Made by a program: the position numbers and the translations under genes
Part shown: piece by piece, positions 32,532 to 38,210 of the stretch
How positions within the stretch are numbered: the first letter of the stretch is position 1
Layout: every line of letters begins with the position of its first letter
Notes under the pieces: model-generated
What the model was told of the DNA's origin: nothing
The model's input: only the letters and a program-made list of their open reading frames with translations
Database searches by the model: none
Assembly (NCBI GenBank): GCA_021464525.1
Contig: JADRCO010000309.1
Span: forward strand, 1 to 38,210
Length of the DNA stretch: 38,210 bases
Source: Rhizophagus sp. LPA8_4_AMF
Taxonomy: Eukaryota; Glomeromycota; Glomeromycetes; Glomerales; Glomeraceae
Direction: 5' to 3'

Positions 32532-34092
32532 AATAGAATAATTTTTGTAACTTGTTATTTCTTGTATAATTTATTCAATTTTTTGGACGATCAAGACTAA
32601 ATCTCTTCGAAAGTTCGATCATTTTATCATATGATTGAAATTTTTTGCCAGATTTTTAACACGTTTTTTGATATTTTTGATATTTTTACATGTACTTTTA
32701 CGTCATTAAAATATAAAAAAAAAAATAATAAATCATTTTAAATCATTTTAAAATAGGAGAAGTCAAAGCTTTTAGTTGATCAAATCTTTTAAGCCACATA
32801 ATCTATTTTTACTATATTAGTCTAAACCAAAAAAATGCAAGTTTATTTTGATATTTATTTGAAAATGACAATATTTTAAGGTTAGAATATTTTCGTTTTT
32901 AAAAAATAAACATCATCAATACTGATAATTTTTGATTTTTTTTGATTGGTAAATATTTGTCACGTTATGTATTACCATATTTAACACACAAAAGTTTCAA
33001 GTTTATAGTAATTAAAAGATCATTATTAATTTATTACACAATAAACCTTTAAAATATATTTATCGTAATATTAAAAAAAAAATGTAAACATTAAATTAAC
33101 TATGAGCTTTACAAGTCTTTTACCCTGCTAGTAACTCCACTTTCTAATAATCCCACTTTCTTCTTATCTGTTCTCTCACCTCATCATAAATAATTGTGTT
33201 AAATAAAGTTAGTTCATTTCAAAAAATTTATTCTGATGACAAATGACACCATCACATAACTGGTAGTTCAATTAGATGATTTTTATTTAAAACTTGTTAT
33301 TTTTTTCGGGGTATTTGTATTTTTCTGGTATTTTTAATTCTGTGAATTAAATAATTTAAATAATTTCAACCGATCAAGCGATAACTTTGATTTTCATATG
33401 ATGATACTGTTAAAAAATTATCAGGTTAATAAGCCGGTCATAAATTGGGTAATGATTCCCAGAATTAATCACATAAAATTCGGTAATTCGGGCCAAATAT
33501 TTAATTTTAATCCGAATTAGGTTTAACGTGTTTTTATAAATGTTTATCAATCAATAAATCAAAAATTCAAAAGCAAAGCCACATTATAATTTGGGTACCG
33601 GTTATTCAGGTTTTTTTATTAAAGTAACCTGAAATTCATAACTCAAATTATTTTATGGTTAATATTAACCGTATGTGTGGGAAAATATTTATGGGTTAAA
33701 AATAAATGATATTGAACTTTTCTATTTATAGAATTTATTTATTTTATTATCCGTTATCTTTGCGGGTGGGCCTCATCTATTTATTGTCTACAAATGGTAA
33801 GACCAATCTTATAACAATATAATAAGAAATAAGAATAAATATAAATTTAACACTAAATTTAGATTATTGATTTCATAAATGATGGCAAGTGTAGTATACT
33901 ATTTACTCGGTATAAATTTGAAAATATTCTTTAGTAACCTTAGGTATAAATGACTATTTAAAGCGATATTAATTTCGTAAAAATTTTTTTCTTTTTTTAA
34001 AAAAAAAAAAAAATTTATACAAAATTAAAACTTATATTCCCGTAAAGTTCTTATATAAAATCTTAAAAATCATATTGAAAGTTATGTTTTTT
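32532..34092. other. Intergenic, no gene seen
   Basis: AT-rich. 33420-33720 has several short inverted words such as TCAGGTT (33606) with AACCTGA (33626) and may be an old repeat. Runs of A lie near 33999-34013. It includes the 3' flank of the membrane-protein gene. Confidence 0.4.
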
Positions 34093-35157
34093 TTACAAGT
34101 ACATTATGTTTTTTATAATTAAATCCTTTAAACCTATTCGTTTACTAATTATTGTTAGAATAACTAGTAAAAGTTGAATACTTAAAATGTAAAATAGAGG
34201 TTTGCTTGATAAAGGTATATATAAAATGATTGGTACGTATACAACTAATGGTATTATTAGTCCTATGAAACTTAGACTAATTATTTGTGTTCGTGTAAAT
34301 TCACAAGCGATTAGAAACTTTATCGTAATTGGAAGTGTACCGATCGCTACGAGGATAAGTATGAAAACCATCAAGACTTTCGAGCCTTCATTGGAGACCA
34401 GACCATATTTCCAAACATTTAATAAAATTACAAGTGGTATAATTATACCAATCCAAATGAAAGAAATTACTGAAAATCTCCACTTGTCATTCTTAATATA
34501 ATTATACAATGCAAGGTTTGTAAGTGTTATTAAACAAACGGATAAAGGTAATGCTGATAACGCAAATACGACCCACCTCCAACTAGTGAAGTATCGATTA
34601 AGAATGATCTCAGTTATTGATGATGGATTATAAAAGCACCAAAACATGTTATTTGGTCCATGATCAATGAGAAACTTATTTGCATCATCTATTGATTTGA
34701 AATTTTGTGTATATGTTGAATTTTTCTTCTGCTGACCGACATTATACATTACATTTAACATAACATCGTAGCATGTAGCACAATTCATTTGACATTTTTG
34801 TTGTTTGACATACTTGCAATAAAGACATTTGTGATTATAACATTCGTCGTAAGCTACGTAACAAAGTGCATCAGATCCCGATTTTGGACAAAGAGTACTA
34901 TTCTGATTACATCCTATTGGTGTTAATGATAATGATTGAGATACTAATGTTTCACATTTTGGAAGACCTGATTGGGCTTTTTCGCAAGTACAGTCTATAT
35001 CGCAGCAATATTTTTCGATAGTTTTAGAAGATTGGCTTTGACATAATGTAGGAGTATATTTAGATCTTTTAATTTCAGGATAATTAACACCAAAGAATAC
35101 GCCAAAAAATATTGCGAGAGAGATTATTATAGTTTTTATTAAGCAAGATTTGCTCAT
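34093..35157 (-). CDS. Membrane protein with cysteine-rich outer domain
   Basis: Single exon, 354 residues, ATG at 35157-35155 and TAA at 34095-34093. A hydrophobic segment at 7-24 is a signal anchor or signal peptide. Residues about 39-174 carry sixteen cysteines, including CCDIDCTC (51-58), CLYC (111-114) and CQMNCATC (122-129), plus possible N-glycosylation sites (NST at 86 and 146). This part most likely faces outside and is disulfide-bonded. Five further hydrophobic segments lie at about 195-217, 229-248, 261-285, 291-316 and 320-337. Basic residues (KRIGLK) follow the last one. I do not recognise the family; receptor-like, channel-accessory or transport roles are all open. Base composition is like the neighbours and no intron is needed. 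It stands alone, with no gene close by. Confidence 0.8.
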   Translation of the reverse strand: MSKSCLIKTIIISLAIFFGVFFGVNYPEIKRSKYTPTLCQSQSSKTIEKYCCDIDCTCEKAQSGLPKCETLVSQSLSLTPIGCNQNSTLCPKSGSDALCYVAYDECYNHKCLYCKYVKQQKCQMNCATCYDVMLNVMYNVGQQKKNSTYTQNFKSIDDANKFLIDHGPNNMFWCFYNPSSITEIILNRYFTSWRWVVFALSALPLSVCLITLTNLALYNYIKNDKWRFSVISFIWIGIIIPLVILLNVWKYGLVSNEGSKVLMVFILILVAIGTLPITIKFLIACEFTRTQIISLSFIGLIIPLVVYVPIILYIPLSSKPLFYILSIQLLLVILTIISKRIGLKDLIIKNIMYL

Positions 35158-36670
35158 TTTCTTTTTTGTTAAATTGAAAATGGTCGAGTTGGTTTATGTA
35201 AATAAGAATTATACTAATTTCATAAATATTTAATTTTCGTCTAATTAATATTCCTTGACATGTAGATTCTTTACTTTATAAGTTAAATCTTTGGAAGTAG
35301 AAAACGAGCAACTTGTATAAAGTGTATATATACAAAAAAAAAAAAAATTTTTTTTTAAAGAGAACGAAATATACGAAAATCCACAAAGTACAATCTAGTC
35401 AGTTTCGGAGTTTAATGACAGAAATTGGTATAGAAATTCTTTAGGAAATTAAAGAAAAAAACCGAGCATGAAGCCACTTTATGTCGATCTTTACTGTTTT
35501 GGCTATTCGTATTCCCTCATACTGTATGGGCATGCATTATAAAATTTCCGATACGGGTTCATTTCAATTCTAGAATATAAATTTGGAAAAAAAGATAGAA
35601 TGATATCATGTAATCATTGTTCTTCTAATTCTTTTGAGGAAATTTTTTATCAGTATTAAGTAGAACTTAAAATAATTGTTACATAAATTCTATCATATGA
35701 AAAATGATCGGAGTGTATCACTAATAAATTGTCCGTGTCTGAAAAAGAAAAAAATATTATGAATAAAACAAACATTTTAATTTCTTTACCTTATGAAAAA
35801 AGAATATCTAGAATGTGCCATTAAAAAAATTCTATCTTATTCTAATTCGAAATTAATAATAGAAATTATTTGCACGCAGTAGATGAACTGTGATATGTGT
35901 GATATGTGATATGTGTGAATTATCACATTACCGGACATATTCCGCATATTCCGGTTAAATATATAAAGTTTGTGTAAAATGTGATTTCTTTTATTCCACA
36001 ATTCGGAGAATACAATTCAAATAGTATTATATTAATACCAAATAATAAATAACATTTATATACAACAAGTTTAGGGTGGCGTTTATTTGGTCCTATTAAA
36101 CTTTCAAAAAAGTTTACTTGAACAGAAGATTCGAAATTTAGAGGTATGACAAACAAATCCCGTTTTCAGGATAATCGGCCGATTATACCCCTCGCCGAAG
36201 CAAGTTATAAATAGCTGATAGCTCTTGCGTCATGAATTTAGGATTGACAAATTTTTTACTTTACAGTAACAACATTTTCGCCGGTCTAAGTATTTAATTT
36301 TTAACATTATTAAAATTTTTATCGTTAAACTATAATTTGGTAAAAAAACTTTTTTTAAATAAAATAAATAAAATGTAATTTGCTTATAAGAAATTAATAT
36401 ATATTTTTATTGAGTATTACAGTATCCAAAAAATTCAAAAATCATGTAATGATATTATCATTATATTATGTTCGTAAAATACAAAAATCAAAAGGCCATA
36501 CAAACTTGGTTCCATAACATCAAAATTTTGTAAATGACCCGGTGACCCGGTTTGTAATTATTTTTTTTCAAAAATTTTTAAATATAAATTCTATATGAAT
36601 ATTTTTTTTTTTTTAATTTTAAAAAATTCTTACCCAGTATAATAAATAATTTATAAAAAAATTTTTTTTT
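35158..36670. other. Intergenic, no intact gene
   Basis: Upstream of the membrane-protein gene. A small tandem run of GTGATATGTGT-like words lies at 35889-35919. The minus frame at 35923-36156 is open for 77 codons but shows no support. AT-rich otherwise. Confidence 0.45.
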
Positions 36671-36893
36671 TTACAGCTGTTTTTCATAAGTTGCGGAACG
36701 CAAATCACATGCCGAGAGATACTCGGGACATTCGGAAATATTCGGTAAAACTCAGAATAAGGATGGTTAGATTTGGAATACTGATCCGAATACAGCGGCA
36801 TGATTTTATTTTATTTACAGTAACCTCTATCGAGTTTTACAGAGTTACTTTCGTCAAGAGAGAGTATCCCGTAACTTATGAAAACAACTGTAA
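36671..36893. mobile_element. Small inverted-repeat element (MITE-like)
   Basis: The left end TTACAGCTGTTTTTCATAAG (36671 on) mirrors the right end CTTATGAAAACAACTGTAA (36875-36893), with one substitution and one T-run indel, and the match continues inward for about six more bases. The enclosed 220 bp is GC-richer than its flanks, has TTCGG and CTCGG words, and codes for nothing clear. No target duplication is obvious. Confidence 0.55.
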
Positions 36894-37740
36894 CAAAAAC
36901 TGATCCGGCGGATATAAGAACCAATGCAATTTTATTACTTTGTGTCGCCTAATTTATTTCGATTAGGAAATTTTATTAGAGAAATTCAGAAAATTTCATC
37001 GTGTTACATTAAGGTTATTTAGAGCAATAATCGTCGATGATTTTTTTTTTTATTATAAAACTCTTGTCTATCGGAAATTTCTCGTTTTATTTTTACAACA
37101 TTTTATAAATAAATCAAGGGTTACCAAATAATTTCAGTTAGAAAATTAATAAATTATTCTAAATTGCAAAAGAAAAATATTTATATGGTATTATTATTAA
37201 ATTGAACAAAATTTGAAATTTGAAATCGTCAGGTTATTGATAGGAACATCATAAAGAAAAAATTTACTAATTAAAAATTTAACATTTAAATTTACAGTAT
37301 TTGCAACCAAATAAATTAAGTTAAAATTACTGATAAATTGGATTATTTCTAAAAAAAAATTCGAACAATTGTTAATATAATATATAAGTTATTCTATTAA
37401 TAATAAAAACAAGTTTACAACATCATATAATAATATTGTTAGAACAATTGAACAATTGTTATAATCATTTATTACATAGGTTTTAATGTCATTAAAAACT
37501 CAAGATACGACTAACTTTTATATTATCATTTTAAATTTTAAGATCTTTTTTATTTGAAACGCTATTAGAAAATTAAAATTGGAAAATATTTTTTTTTGTT
37601 TTTAACGAGAATATTTAGTTTTATTTCGAATATATGTTGCACGACTCGGGTGAAATCTGTCATCCAAATCAATTAAATAGTGATGATAAAAAGTTATTTT
37701 AAAATTAAGTCCTATCATTATATACATTATATTAAATACT
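36894..37740. other. Intergenic, no gene seen
   Basis: AT-rich sequence between two mobile-element traces. AACAATTG words cluster near 37367 and 37441-37460. Nothing else recognised. Confidence 0.5.
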
Positions 37741-38210
37741 ACAGTTAACTCCGGATATAACGAACCTTCCGTTCTGGGAGATTTGGTTCGGTATAGGATG
37801 AGTTCGCTATATAATACTTATATTTTTATACTGAACTGTTCGGTGACCAATAAAATATGGACATGCGACTATTTTGATGATATTACGAAATTTTTAATAC
37901 TTCTGTACGCTCTTTTTCTTTCAAAATGTCAGTTATTGTTTAACTTTCCAACACGGTATTGTTGTGTAAGGCTAGGGAATTTTTTTAAAAATTTTTTTCC
38001 GTACTCTGATTATGATTGGGTAACTAATTTATGTCACATGATATTTCGGTATATCAAATATATATGTTAATATAACCGTTCGATTAAAATAGGAAAACTC
38101 TTTTTCCGTCGATCTCCTGACCAAAAATTCAAACGAATAACTTTTATTCAAAAAGTTTTTTTCCTACATAATAACCTCTAATTTTTTTCACGGAAACATT
38201 TTCCTTGACC
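37741..38210. mobile_element. Pogo/Tc1-like transposon left end, truncated by window
   Basis: ACAGTTAACTCCGGATATAA continues into CGAACC, with TTCGGTATA and TTCGCTATATAA words following. CAGT...ATAACGAA is the usual terminal repeat of pogo/Tigger-type elements, which duplicate TA. The matching right end is not found before the window stops. The plus frame at 37783-38070 is open for 95 codons but shows no transposase motif. Confidence 0.4.

Noticed and set aside
34202-34501. 99-codon plus frame
   Set aside because: Antisense to membrane segments of the minus-strand membrane protein.
35923-36156. 77-codon minus frame
   Set aside because: No domain, no splice partner and ordinary AT-rich composition; not enough to call a gene.

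Overview
The window looks like nuclear DNA of an arbuscular mycorrhizal fungus (Glomeromycotina, most like Rhizophagus). This is inferred, not proven. It is very AT-rich, genes have short GT-AG introns of 64-91 bp, and gene density is low. The gene content (HSPA12-like Hsp70 ATPases, kinases joined to Sel1 repeats, PIF1-like helicase debris, small inverted-repeat transposons) is the set that is greatly expanded in those fungi. I saw no rRNA, tRNA or CRISPR array, and nothing bacterial.

Layout. 139-2205 (minus) and 9318-11459 (plus) are two diverged copies of one five-exon gene: a coiled coil followed by an HSPA12-like ATPase. They point away from each other, share an upstream block of about 130 bp, and both lack the phosphate-2 glycine loop. 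The left copy is intact; the right copy has a reading-frame break in exon 2 and a longer 42-bp coding repeat. Between them lie a two-exon Sel1/zinc-ribbon/protein kinase gene (3259-5110, minus), a pyrimidine-rich tract near 6.0-6.4 kb and a decayed gene near 7.6-8.6 kb. From 11.5 to 28 kb there is no intact gene. That stretch holds a MITE (11950-12258), a Sel1 relic, a threefold diverged repeat (14507-15560), a PIF1-type helicase relic (about 17.1-17.45 kb), a GC-rich run of hairpins (21388-21672) and a protein kinase relic (26.5-27.45 kb).

28096-30634 (plus) is a four-exon gene with an N-terminal helical bundle like that of MLKL, a kinase-like domain with NFG in place of DFG and no glycine-rich loop, and C-terminal Sel1 repeats: an MLKL-like pseudokinase. 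An inverted pair of gene relics follows at 31.0-31.95 kb. 34093-35157 (minus) is a single-exon membrane protein with a cysteine-rich outer domain and about six membrane segments. The right end holds a second small inverted-repeat element (36671-36893) and a pogo-like transposon end (37741 onward).

How they fit together: the intact genes are signalling or adaptor types (ATPase-fold, kinase, pseudokinase, Sel1 scaffolds), and Sel1-kinase proteins may act in common pathways, but nothing in the sequence shows a shared operon-like unit. The MLKL-like gene is the best candidate for a notable system, and the hairpin cluster is the best unexplained structure.
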